A stretch of DNA of 64,000 nucleotides, taken from assembly GCF_006088715.1 (NCBI RefSeq), contig NZ_CP030771.1:186001-250000 (forward strand). The letters run 5' to 3'. A program made the translations under genes and the position numbers. The DNA is from Streptomyces sp. YIM 121038 (GTDB lineage: Bacteria > Actinomycetota > Actinomycetes > Streptomycetales > Streptomycetaceae). Under the pieces are notes generated by a model. The model had not been told where the DNA came from and did no database searches. It was given only the letters and a program-made list of their open reading frames with translations. This document shows positions 1 to 21,312 of this stretch, in pieces. Position 1 is the first letter of the stretch, and each line of letters opens with the position of its first letter.

Positions 1-3000
1 CCGCACCCGGCCGAGGAGTTCACGGAAGGTCGGGTCACCGGAGACGTCGGTGCGCAGCACGAGCGTGTTCACGAAGAAGCCGACCGCGTCCTCCAGAGCT
101 TCGTCCGTGCGGCCCGCCACCGGTGAACCGATCGGCACGTCGTCCCCCGCGCCCAGACGGGCGAGGAGGGCGGCGAGTGCCGCCTGGAGGACCATGAAGA
201 CGCTGGTACCGCTGTCCTGGGCGAGCCGTGCGAGGCGTGCGTGCACGTCGGCGTCGACGGCGAAGGGCACGCTGCCGCCCCGGTCGCTCCCCGCGTTCGG
301 GCGTACGCGGTCGCCGGGCAGGGTCACTTCCTCCGGGAGTCCCGCCAGCGCGGTCTCCCAGTACGCGATCTGGCGCGCGAGGACGCTGTCGGGGTCGCTC
401 TCGTCGCCGAGCAGCTCGCGCTGCCACAGGGCGTAGTCGGCGTACTGCACCGGCAGCGGCTGCCACGCCGGAGCGCGGCCCTCGGCACGGGCCGCGTACG
501 CCAGTGACACGTCCCGGGCCAGCGGCGCCAACGACCAGCCGTCACCCGCCACATGGTGCAGCACCAGGAGCAGGACGTGGCTGTCCGCCGCGACCGAGAA
601 CAGCACGGCCCGCAGCGGCAGCTCCGCAGCGAGGTCGAAGCCTTCCTGGACGGCGGCGCTCAGCGCGCCCGCAAGTGCGTCCTCGGCGATGTCCGTGAGG
701 GTGAGCGGCACCGTCGCGGCCGTGGTGACGCGCACCACCTGCTCCGGTTCGCCGTCCCGCTCGGGGAAGACGGTGCGCAGGCTCTCGTGCCGCTCCATGA
801 CGTCGGCGAGCGCGGCACGCAGGGCTGCGGGGTCGAGACGGCCTGTCAGCCGCAGCGCCAGCGGCATGTTGTACGCGCCGCTGTCCGGCTCCAGGCGGTT
901 CAGGAACCACAGGCGGCGCTGGGCGTACGAGAGCGGGAGGCGCTCGGGCCGGGTGGCCGGGAGCAGGGCGGGACGGTCCTCCGAGGCGGCCTGGTCCAGG
1001 GCGGCCTGCTCCAGGGCCGCGGCGAGGGTGGCCACGGTCGGCGCCTCGAAGAGCGTCCGCAGCGGCATCTGGACGCCGACGGCGGTACGGACACGGCTGG
1101 CGAGCCGGGTCGCGAGCAGCGAGTGCCCGCCCAGGGCGAAGAAGTTGTCGTCCACGCCGACACGCTGCTCGTCCAGGGCGAGCACGTCCGCGAACAGGGC
1201 GCGCAGCAGTTCCTCACGCGGTGTCGCGGGCGCGCGGCCCGCCTGGGCCGGGGCGAACTCGGGCGCGGGCAGGGCCTTGCGGTTCACCTTGCCGTTGGGC
1301 AGCAGGGGGAAGGCGTCGAGGGCCACGACGAGCGACGGCAGCATGTACTCCGGCAGCGTCCGGGCCAGGGCCGTGCGCAGCCCGGCTGCGGCGTCCGCCT
1401 CGCCGACGACGTAGGCGACGAGGTGCCGCTCCCCCGCGGGCGTCGAGTGCGGCGCCACGACGGCGCGGGACACCCCGTCCAGGGCCTCGATGGCGGCTTC
1501 GATCTCGCCGGGTTCGATGCGGAAGCCACGCAGCTTGACCTGGTCGTCGGCCCGGCCGACGAAGACCAGCTGACCGTCCGCGTCCCAGCGCACCAAGTCG
1601 CCGGTGCGATACATACGCTCGCCCGTGGCGAACGGGTCGGCCACGAAACGCTCGGAAGTCAAGCCCGGACGCTTCAGATAGCCGCGCGCCAACGCCTCAC
1701 CAGAGACGTAGAGCTCACCCACGACACCCTGGGGAACCACACGCAGACGGCCATCCAGGACGTACAGGCGCGTGTTCCACACCGCACGGCCGATCGGGAC
1801 CGAGCCACCCACTGCACCCGCACCCGTGCCGAAGGCGACCTGGATCGTCGTCTCCGTCGGACCGTACAGATTGACCGGCCCCACACCCCACACATCCACC
1901 GCGGAAGCGGCAAGGGAGGCACGCAGCGGCTCACCACCAGCAAACACCCAACGCAATGAAGCGACTTCACTCGCCTGCGGCACCTCAAGCACCGCCGCGA
2001 GCAAGGTGGGCACGAACTGCGCGACCGTCACCTCATGCTCCCGCATGAACCCAAGGAGCCGCTCCGGCTCCTTGGCCACCTCATCAGAAGCCACCAACAC
2101 CGCAGCCCCCGACACCAACGGCAACCACGACTCCCACACCGCCGCGTCAAACCCCGGAGACGTCCGCGCCAGCACACGATCCCCGGACCCGACACCGAAC
2201 TCCGCTCGCATCCACAACATGTGATTCACCGCAGCACCCTGCGACACCACCACACCCTTCGGACGACCCGTCGAACCCGACGTATAAATCACATACGCGC
2301 CATCCCCACCCGACACCGTGGGGGCCTCGGCATTCGCTGCCTGCTCGTGGTCCAGGACGACGTGGGTGAGCTCAAGCGGCACGAGGCCTGCCGTCTCCTC
2401 GACCACGACGACCGCGACCGGGCAGGCCTCCTCCAGAACCCCGGCGATGCGCTCCGGCGGCAGACCCGCGTCCAGCGGCAACCACGCCGCACCCGACAAC
2501 GCCACACCCACCTGCGCCACCACCCAGCCCACCGAGCGCGACACCACCACACCCACCACGGACCCGGCACCGGCACCACTCGCCACCAGCCGCGCGGCCA
2601 AGGCACCAGCCCGAGCCCACAACTCCCCGTACGACAGCGCCGTTTCACCATCCGTAACGGCCACCGCATCAGGATGCGCGGCGGTCTGCTCCCGCAGCAG
2701 CGACAGCAGCGTCGCCCCCTCGGGGACCGCCACCTCGTTGCCCTGTCCGGCTGCGAGCGCGGCCTCGTGCTCGCTGTCCGTGAGGAGTTCGAAGGTGCCG
2801 AGACGGCGGTCCGCGTCCTTCACCGTGGCCGTCAGGAACGTGGTGAGCCGGTCGGCGATGCCCTGGGCCGTCGCCCGGTCGAAGAGGTCGGTGGCGAAGT
2901 CGAGCGTGCCTTCGAGGCCCGCGGCGACACCGTCCTCGTCGTGCCGTTCCCGCAGGTTGACCATGAGGTCGAACTTCGCGGCGACCGGTGCGCCCGGCCC

Positions 3001-6000
3001 TTCCTCGACTCGGAGGCCGGGGAGGTCCACGACGGGCAGCTCGGTGTTCTGGAAGGCCAGCATGACCTGGAACAGCGGATGACGGCCCAGCGAACGCACC
3101 GGGTTCAGGACCTCCACCAGACGCTCGAACGGGACGTCCTGCTGCGCGAACGCCGCCAGGTCCACTTCCCGCACCCGACCGAGGAGTTCACGGAAGGTCG
3201 GGTCACCGGACACGTCGGTGCGCAGCACGAGCGTGTTCACGAAGAAGCCGACCGCGTCCTCAAGAGCTTCGTCCGTACGGCCCGCCACCGGCGAACCGAT
3301 CGGCACGTCGTCCCCCGCGCCCAGGCGCGAGAGCAACCCCGCGAGGGCCGCCCGCACCACCATGAAGACGCTCGCCCCGCTCACGCGGGCGAGGTCCACG
3401 AGCCGGGCGTGGGCCTCGGCGTCCACCGTGAAGGGCACGGTGTCGGCGCGGTGGCTGGGACGGGCGGGGCGGGGGCGGTCGACGGGAAGCGGGAGCTCCT
3501 CCGGGAGGCCCGCCAACGCGTCGCGCCAGTAGGCGACTTGGCGGGCGAGGAGGCTGTCGGGGTCGCTCTCGTCGCCGAGCAGCTCGCGCTGCCACAGGGC
3601 GTAGTCGGCGTACTGCACCGGCAGCGGCTGCCACGCCGGAGCGCGCCCCTCGGCACGGGCCGCGTACGCCACCGACACGTCCCGGGCCAGCGGCGCCAAC
3701 GACCAGCCGTCACCCGCCACGTGGTGCAGTACGAGGATCAGGACGTGGCTGTCCGGGCCGGTCGCGCACAGGCGCGCGTACACGGGAAGGTCGGTGGCGA
3801 GGTCGAAGCGGTGGCGGGCGGCCTCGGCGAGGTCCGCCGCCAGGTCGGCCTCGGCGCACTCGCGTACGTCGAAGGGCACGGTCGCGCGGCCCGGGGGCAG
3901 GACCACCTGGTGCGGTGCGCCGTCGCGCTCGGCGAAGACGGTGCGCAGGCTCTCGTGGCGCTCGACGACGTCGGCGAGCGCGGCGCGCAGGGCCTCGCGG
4001 TCGAGGCGGCCCGTCAGGCGCAGCGCGAGGGGCATGTTGTAGGCGTCGCCGCCGGGCTCCAGGCGGTCGAGGAACCACAGGCGGCGCTGACCGACGGAGA
4101 GCGGGAGGTGCTCGGGGCGCGGGGTCACGGCGCGCACGGCGGGCCGGGTGCCGGTGGCGCCCTGGCGCGCGCGGGCGGCGAGGCCCGCGACCGTCGGGGT
4201 GTCGAAGACGGCGCGCAGCGGCAGTTCCACGTCGAGGGCGGCTCGGACGCGGCTGATCACGCGGGTGGCGAGCAGGGAGTGGCCGCCGAGCGCGAAGAAG
4301 TCGTCGTCGGCGCCGACCCGCTCCAGGCCGAGGACCTCGGCGAAGATGCCGCAGAGGGCTTCCTCGGTGGCGTCGGCCGGGGCGCGGCCCGTGCTCGCCG
4401 CGGTGAACTCGGGGGCGGGCAGGGCCTTGCGGTCCAGCTTGCCGCTGGGGGTCAGGGGCACGGCGTCGACGGCGATGACCGCCGAGGGGACCATGTAGTC
4501 GGGGAGCGCGGCGGCCGCGTGGGCGCGCAGCGCCGCCTCGTCGCCGGGGTCCTCCCCGTGCACGTACGCGACGAGGAGCTCGTCGCCCGCGGCGCGCTCG
4601 TGGACGACGACGGTCGCCCAGGACACGCCGGGGGCGGTGGCGAGCACGGCCGCTGTCTCGTCGAGTTCGACGCGCAGGCCGCGCAGTTTGACCTGGTGGT
4701 CGGCGCGGCCGACGAAGACGAGGTGGCCGTGGCGGTTCCAGCGGACGAGGTCGCCGGTGCGGTACATGCGCGCGCCGTCCGCGAAGGGGGCGGCCACGAA
4801 CCGCTCGGCGGTCAGGCCGGGGCGTCCCGCGTAGCCGCGGGCGAGCTGGTCGCCCGCGAGGTACAGCTCTCCGGTGACGCCGGGCGGCACGGGGCGCAGG
4901 GTGCGGTCGAGGACGTACACCTGGGTGTTCCACACGGGGCGGCCGATGGGGACGGTGCCGCCGGTCTCCTCGGGGGACGCGCGGTGGTAGGTGACGTCGA
5001 CGGCGGCCTCGGTCGGGCCGTACAGGTTGTGCAGGCGGGTACCGGCGGGGCCGAGGACGGCGTGGAAGCGGGCGGCGAGGTCGGCGGGCAGGGCCTCGCC
5101 GCTGCACACCACGTGGCGCAGGCTCGCGCAGTCGGCGGCGGCCGGTTCGTCGACGAAGGCGTGCAGCATGGACGGCACGAAGTGGGTCATGGTGACGCCG
5201 TGGCGCCGGACGGTCGCGGCGAGCCGGGCGGGGTCGCGGTGGGCGCCGGGCTCGGCCATGACGAGGGTCGCGCCGCAGAGCAGCGGCAGGAAGAACTCCC
5301 ACACGGACACGTCGAAGCTCGACGGCGTCTTCTGCAGGACGCGGTCGGTGGCGTTCACGTCGTACTCGGCGCGCATCCACAGGAGCCGGTTGACGATCGC
5401 GTCGTGCGGGACGGCGACGCCCTTGGGGCGGCCCGTGGAACCCGAGGTGTAGATCATGTACGCGGCGTTGCGGGGCCGCAGGGGGGCGGTGCGCTCGGCG
5501 TCGGTCAGGTCGTGGGTGGCGTACCGCTCCAGCTGGGCGCGCAGGGCGGGGTCGTCGAGGACCAGGGGTGCGGGCGTCGGCGGGAGCTGGGCGGCCAGGC
5601 CTGCGGTGGTGAGGACGGCGACGGGGGCCGCGTCGGCCAGCATGTACGCGATGCGGTCGGCCGGGTAGTCGGGGTCGACGGGCACGTAGGCCGCGCCGGA
5701 CTTGAGGACGGCGAGGAGGGCCACCATCAGCTCGACGGAGCGGGGCACGGCGAGCGCGACGGTCGTCTCGGGTCCGGCGCCCAGGGCGACGAGGTGGCGG
5801 GCCAGCTGGTGGGAGCGGGCGGAGAGCTCCCGGTAGGTGAGGGTCTCGTCGCCGAAGACCAGGGCGGGGGCGTCGGGGGTGCGGGCGGCCTGCTCCTCGA
5901 TGACGGCCGGCAGGGTGGTGGCGGGGACCTCGCGCGCGGTGTCGTTCACGCCGGCGAGGACCCGGTGGTCCGCCGGTGTGGCGATGTCGTGCCGGGCGAG

Positions 6001-7301
6001 CGGCAGGTCAGGCGCGGCGCACACCGCGGCCAGGAAGGCGGCGAGCCGGTCCGCGAACGCCTGGACCGTCTCGCGGTCGTACAGGTCGGCGGAGTAGTCG
6101 ACGCAGCCCGTGATGCCGCCGGGCGCACCCGCGGTGAAGGTCTCCCCCACCTCGACGTGCAGGTCGAACTTGGCTCCGCCGCGCGGCAGTTGCTCGGGGG
6201 CGACGCGCAGGCCCGGCAGGTCCACGACGGGCAGGGTGGTGTTCTGGAAGGCCAGCATGACCTGGAAGAGCGGGTGGCGGCCCCGCGACCGTGCCGGGTT
6301 CAGGGCCTCGACCAGGCGCTCGAACGGCACGTCCTGGTGTGCGAAGGCGGCCAGGTCCGCGGCGCGGACGCGACCGAGGAGTTCGCGGAAGCTCGGATCG
6401 CCGGACACGTCGGTGCGCAGCACCAGAGTGTTCACGAAGAAGCCGACCGCGTCCTCAAGGGCCTCCTCCGTGCGGCCCGCCATGGGCGAGCCGATCGGCA
6501 CGTCCTCGCCCGCGCCGAGCCGGGCGAGGAGCGCGGCCAGGGCCGCCTGCACGACCATGAAGACGCTCGCCCCGCACTCCTGGGCGAGCCCCGCGAGGCG
6601 CGCGTGCACGGCGGCGTCCACGGCGAAGGGCACGCTGCCGGAGCGCTCGCTGCTCACGGCGGGGCGCGTCCGGTCGCCCGGCAGACCCGCCTCGTCCGGC
6701 AGTTCGGCGAGGGCGCCGCGCCAGTAGGCGATCTGGCGGGCCATCAGGCTGTCCGGGTCGCTGTCGTCGCCGAGCAGCTCCTGCTGCCACAGCGCGTAGT
6801 CGGCGTACTGCACCGGCAGGGGTTCCCACCCGGGTGCCCGGCCCCCGGCGCGGGCCGCGTACGCCACCGACACGTCCCGGGCCAGGGGCGCCATCGACCA
6901 GCCGTCACCGGCGACGTGGTGCAGCACCATCAGCAGGACGTGGCTGTCGGGCGCGACCGAGAACAGCTCCACGCGCAGCGGCAGATCGGCGGCCAGGTCG
7001 AACCGGTGGCCCGCCGCGGCGGTGAGGGCTTCCCCCAGCTCGTCCTCGGAGCAGGAGCGTTCGACGATGTCGAGGCGCACCTTGTCCATGCGCAGGATGC
7101 GCTGGCGCGGTTCGCCGTCGCGTTCGGGGAAGACGGTGCGCAGGCTCTCGTGGCGTTCGACGACGTCGGTGAGGGCGGCGCGCAGCGCCTCGCGGTCGAG
7201 GCGGCCGGTGAGGCGCAGCGCCAGCGGCATGTTGTAGAGCGCCGTGCCGTCCTGGAGGCGGTTGAGGAACCACAGGCGGCGCTGGGCGTACGACAGCGGG
7301 A

Positions 7302-7305
<4 letters not shown>
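1..7305 (-). CDS. Non-ribosomal peptide synthetase, second protein of the operon (3' end outside window)
   Basis: Reads leftward from an ATG at 7305 that overlaps the TGA of the upstream synthetase (ATGA), so the two are translationally coupled. About 2,435 residues are visible; the C-terminus lies outside the window. Domain order by rough residue: C (1-430, HHVAGDG near 129), A (about 470-970, FDVSVWEF near 662), T (LGGHSLL near 1005), C (1065-1500, HHVAGDG near 1190), A (about 1530-2030, FDAAVWES near 1718), T (near 2060), C (2122 on, HHVAGDG near 2250, then cut). Pocket residues of the first A domain read D-V-W-H-V-S-L-V-D, a serine-type code. The second reads D-A-W-Q-F-G-L-I-Q, closest to codes I associate with glutamine; this is tentative. 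All three C domains look like the LCL class and no epimerase is visible. The second A domain has codon usage unlike its flanks. Confidence 0.96.
1660..2700 (-). other. Compositional mosaic: adenylation core of the fifth NRPS module
   Basis: Within the second synthetase, this stretch encodes the A-domain core (from the dinucleotide-binding loop through the specificity pocket). On the coding strand its third codon positions are rich in G and T (GTG, TTG, GGT, GCT), while the flanking C and T domains and the other A domains use mostly C and G. The borders are estimated by eye. The simplest reading is replacement of an A-domain core by recombination with a differently biased source. Confidence 0.6.
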
Positions 7306-18491
<11,186 letters not shown>

Positions 18492-18688
18492 GACTAGCTC
18501 CCCCGTAATTCCTTTGCAGCCCGCTCGTCCCGACACGGGCGCCATTGCTGTGCAGACGCGGTTATGCGTACGCCCGATAGAGCGGGCGCATGAATACTCA
18601 ACCAATCATTGAGCAATTGATTAAACGCAGGTGAAGGCGGCGACGGCAGCGACGGGAACCGCTACTGCCGCGCCGCGTCACACCGTGT
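18492..18688. promoter_or_regulatory. MbtH-NRPS intergenic region with AT-rich patch
   Basis: The 197-base gap between the MbtH stop and the synthetase start contains an unusually AT-rich patch at about 18589-18625, with AATCA and TGATT as inverted halves. Most junctions in this operon overlap, so a gap of this size suggests a second promoter or a regulated leader. No sigma consensus can be fixed by eye. Confidence 0.35.
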
Positions 18689-18907
18689 TCAAGAACCCGC
18701 GGATTCCGTTTCCCGCACCAGGCTCAGCGGGCGCATATCGGCCCAGCTCTCCTCGACATGGGCGAGGCAGGCCTGGCGGGCGTCCGGCCCGAACTGCGCC
18801 TCCCAGCCCGCGGGGACCTCGATCGTCGCAGGCCAGAGCGAGTACTGGCCCTCATCGTTCACCAGGACCAGGTACTGGGCGTCATCGTCTTCAAATGGAT
18901 TGCTCAC
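18689..18907 (-). CDS. mbtH: MbtH-like protein
   Basis: 72 residues, the usual size of the family. It shows the MbtH signature in order: NPFEDD at the N-terminus, QYSLWP, PAGW, then a CLxxVEExWxDMRPLSL core. MbtH proteins bind adenylation domains and are often needed for their solubility and activity. It is the first gene of the synthetase operon and presumably serves the A domains encoded downstream. The start is a GTG at 18907 with GAGAGG upstream; the longer in-frame stretch lacks a ribosome site and family similarity. Confidence 0.93.
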   Translation of the reverse strand: MSNPFEDDDAQYLVLVNDEGQYSLWPATIEVPAGWEAQFGPDARQACLAHVEESWADMRPLSLVRETESAGS

Positions 18908-19342
18908 ACTGCACCTCTCGGCATGCACGGAGAGGGACGCGGGCGGGGACACACCTGCCCAAACACACAGCAAGCCGCGCCTGAACAGACGTCAGGCAGC
19001 GGTCATTTACTTCATGCCAGAGCGGCAAAATCCCCCGTAAGCGGCCGTTGCACACGATGGTGACGGCTCCGCACATCCCCCAAGTTCTGTTACTCAAGCG
19101 CCCGTTACAGGTCGCTCGACCAGCCTGCACTTCCCCCGTTCTCGGCGGCGATGATCACACTACGTGGGACGCGAATCAAGTTCAACCGTGACCGGCATCA
19201 CGAAACACCGGGTACACATGGGCGAGTTAACCGGGAGAAGAGTGGGTACAGGAACCGTTAAATCCAGGAAATGCCAATTGACGGCTCACGGGCGACTGCG
19301 GTAGCGGGCCGCGCCGCGAAGCGCGTGCGCACCGACGACAAA
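18908..19342. promoter_or_regulatory. Upstream region of the NRPS operon
   Basis: About 435 bases with no credible gene between the MbtH start and the terminator hairpin of the next minus-strand gene. It is less GC-rich than its surroundings and is the likely site of the main synthetase promoter. I cannot recognise a specific operator: there is no iron-box-like or zinc-box-like palindrome. Confidence 0.4.
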
Positions 19343-19378
19343 GGCGGCCCGCACCGGATGACTTCCGGTGGGGCCGCC
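19343..19378 (-). terminator. Hairpin terminator downstream of the secreted protein gene
   Basis: GGCGGCCC-G-CACCGGA pairs with TCCGGTG-GGGCCGCC around a five-base loop: 15 paired bases with one bulged G. There is no U tract, as is common in Streptomyces. It lies about 110 bases past the stop codon of the secreted-protein gene. Confidence 0.65.
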
Positions 19379-19383
19379 TCGTG

Positions 19384-19480
19384 TGCGGGCCTCAGTACCC
19401 GTCCCTCGCGTGCGGGCCTCAGTACCCGTCCCTCGTGTACGGGCGGGCCTCAGTACCCGTCCCTCGCGTGCGGGCTTCCG
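19384..19480. repeat. Three-copy minisatellite, unit about 27-31 bases
   Basis: The unit TGCGGGCCTCAGTACCCGTC plus CCTCG(C/T)G occurs three times in tandem, followed by a partial fourth copy (TGCGGGCTTCCGTGCTCGTC). The third copy carries a short GGGCG insertion. It lies between the stop of the secreted-protein gene at 19487 and its terminator hairpin, so on the minus strand it is 3' untranslated sequence. Confidence 0.85.
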
Positions 19481-19486
19481 TGCTCG

Positions 19487-21079
19487 TCAGCGGACGTCGA
19501 CGTAGTCCTCACGTCCGTGGTCCGCGTAGTGGGAGGCGTCCGTGTCGGTGTAGCGCATCTGCCAGGTGCCGTCCTGCCGCGCGGTGAACTTCTTGCTGAA
19601 CGTGCCGTCGCCGAGCGTCTTGGTGCTGCCCAGCTCCTTCCACGCGGACCCGGCCGTCGCGGCCTTGAACCAGACGCGGACCTTCTGCCCGGCGTACGGC
19701 CGCCAGGTGGATCCCGACTTGCGCATCAGGCCTCCCTTGGCCGTGACCTTCGCCCCCTTGCGCACGCCCTCGGGCGTGACCCCGTCGTTCCACACCCGCG
19801 TGTACGCGCGTCCCAGCTTGGCGCTCGACCCGTCCACGTCGGCGTTGACGAGGCGGAGCCGCCAGTGCCCGCCCGCGTCGGCCTGCTGCGGCGAGGACGC
19901 CGTGAAGGAGGCGCCGTACGCGGCGTCGAAGGTGCCGGTGCTCGACCAGGCCCCTCCCTCCGGGCGGCGGTCGATGGAGACCTTCGCCGTGGCCCCCTTC
20001 GGATACGTCCCCCGGGTGACACCGAGCTTTCCGGTGAAGGTGACCTTGCGGTACTTGTCCACCTTGCCCTCGACGTTCGACAGCTTGCTCGTCCGCGGGG
20101 GCTCGGCCACCGTGAAGGTGTGCGGGGACGGCGGCGTGAACCAGTTCGACGCGGTCGGCCGGACGCTCACCTGCCCGCCCTGCTTGACCGTGTACCGCGT
20201 GGTGAAGCGGCCGTCCTCCCCGCTCCGCACGGTGCCGTCGGTGCCGACGTTCACCTCGGCGGCCAGGGGCTTCTCCGTGCCGTCGTCCGCGATGCGGGTG
20301 AGCTTGCCGCGGACCGGAATGTCACTGCCGTACGGTGCGGTGACCGTCCCGGCGGGCGTGTCCACCTTGAGCTTCAGCGCCTGCTGCTGGAAGGGCAGAG
20401 CGAGGGACTCGTACTGCTGGTCGAACATGTACTCGTACGTGGTGTCGGTGCTGCGCTCGTTGAAGTACGTGGTGGACGTGAACCGCCCCGTCTCGTCCGT
20501 CCACACCCAGCCCTCCCTGCGGGCCTCGCGGGCGCGGTAGTACATGCCCACCCCGGCGAACGGCTTCACCTCGTGGGTGGCGGGGTCCTCGGCCACCAGG
20601 GATCCGGAGACGTCGAGCACGGAGTGGTCGTAGGAGATCCGCGGGTGGCTGCTGCTGAGGGTCAGCTTGGGGTTGAGACCGTAGTTGAGGAATCCCGTCG
20701 ACCGCTGTACGACCTCGTTCGGCCGTCCCTCCCTCGCCACGACGTCGATCACGTAGGCACCCATGGCGGGCAGGGTGACCGGCCCGGACCGGAAGGTGTC
20801 CTCGAAGCACTCGCTCGTGTCCGGGCAGGCCTCGGTGCCGTCGAGGCGGAGGCTGGCGAGGACCTTGGTGTCGTCGGGCGCGTGGATCTTGAGCGTGACG
20901 TCCCTCGGGTGGAAGCGCGAGGACAGGTGCTCGTAGAGGGCGTAGACCTTGCCGCCCTCCAGCAGGGTCTCCGTACGGCTGCGGGAGCCGCCGTCACCCG
21001 CGTGTGCCGCAGGCACGGCGACCAGTGTGGCAGCGCAGGCCACGAGGCTCGTGGCCAGCACCGCCGAGAACTTCTTCAA
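19487..21079 (-). CDS. Secreted multi-domain beta-sandwich protein, function unknown
   Basis: 530 residues from a TTG at 21079 preceded by GGGGGAG. That start gives a clean signal peptide: KKF, a hydrophobic run, then VPAAHA before GDGG, cleaving near residue 28. Upstream in-frame sequence is low-complexity and has no better start. The mature part resembles repeated Ig-like/Big-type domains, with GKLTRIADDGTEKPL and KVTFTGKL motifs near residues 250 and 340, and a C-terminal region with repeated WKELGSTKTLGDGTFSK-like strands. Similar proteins in Streptomyces are annotated as hypothetical secreted or calcium-binding-like proteins; no catalytic motif is visible. It is divergent from the CotH gene. 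Confidence 0.85.
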   Translation of the reverse strand: MKKFSAVLATSLVACAATLVAVPAAHAGDGGSRSRTETLLEGGKVYALYEHLSSRFHPRDVTLKIHAPDDTKVLASLRLDGTEACPDTSECFEDTFRSGPVTLPAMGAYVIDVVAREGRPNEVVQRSTGFLNYGLNPKLTLSSSHPRISYDHSVLDVSGSLVAEDPATHEVKPFAGVGMYYRAREARREGWVWTDETGRFTSTTYFNERSTDTTYEYMFDQQYESLALPFQQQALKLKVDTPAGTVTAPYGSDIPVRGKLTRIADDGTEKPLAAEVNVGTDGTVRSGEDGRFTTRYTVKQGGQVSVRPTASNWFTPPSPHTFTVAEPPRTSKLSNVEGKVDKYRKVTFTGKLGVTRGTYPKGATAKVSIDRRPEGGAWSSTGTFDAAYGASFTASSPQQADAGGHWRLRLVNADVDGSSAKLGRAYTRVWNDGVTPEGVRKGAKVTAKGGLMRKSGSTWRPYAGQKVRVWFKAATAGSAWKELGSTKTLGDGTFSKKFTARQDGTWQMRYTDTDASHYADHGREDYVDVR

Positions 21080-21312
21080 GGCTCCCCCAATGGGTGTTCC
21101 TGTTCGTGTCGCGGCTATGACCCGTGAGGCGGGCGGATGGTTGTGCGACCCCTGGGGCCTGCCGGCACCGCGCTGAGCTGGGCGGTTGACCGCGTGGTGA
21201 GCGAGCGCCTCGACGGCCGCCAGGTCGGTAAGGCCGGTTCTGCCGCTGGCGGTCATGTGGCGCCGGGCGTAGAGAAGGAAGCTCACCTTCTGGCACCCCC
21301 TGGGGAGACGCC

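Noticed and set aside
18908..19342. Iron- or zinc-responsive operator upstream of the NRPS operon (siderophore hypothesis)
   Set aside because: No TTAGGTTAGGCTAACC-like or TGAAAATGATTTTCA-like site is visible, and no aryl-acid or hydroxamate genes are in the window.
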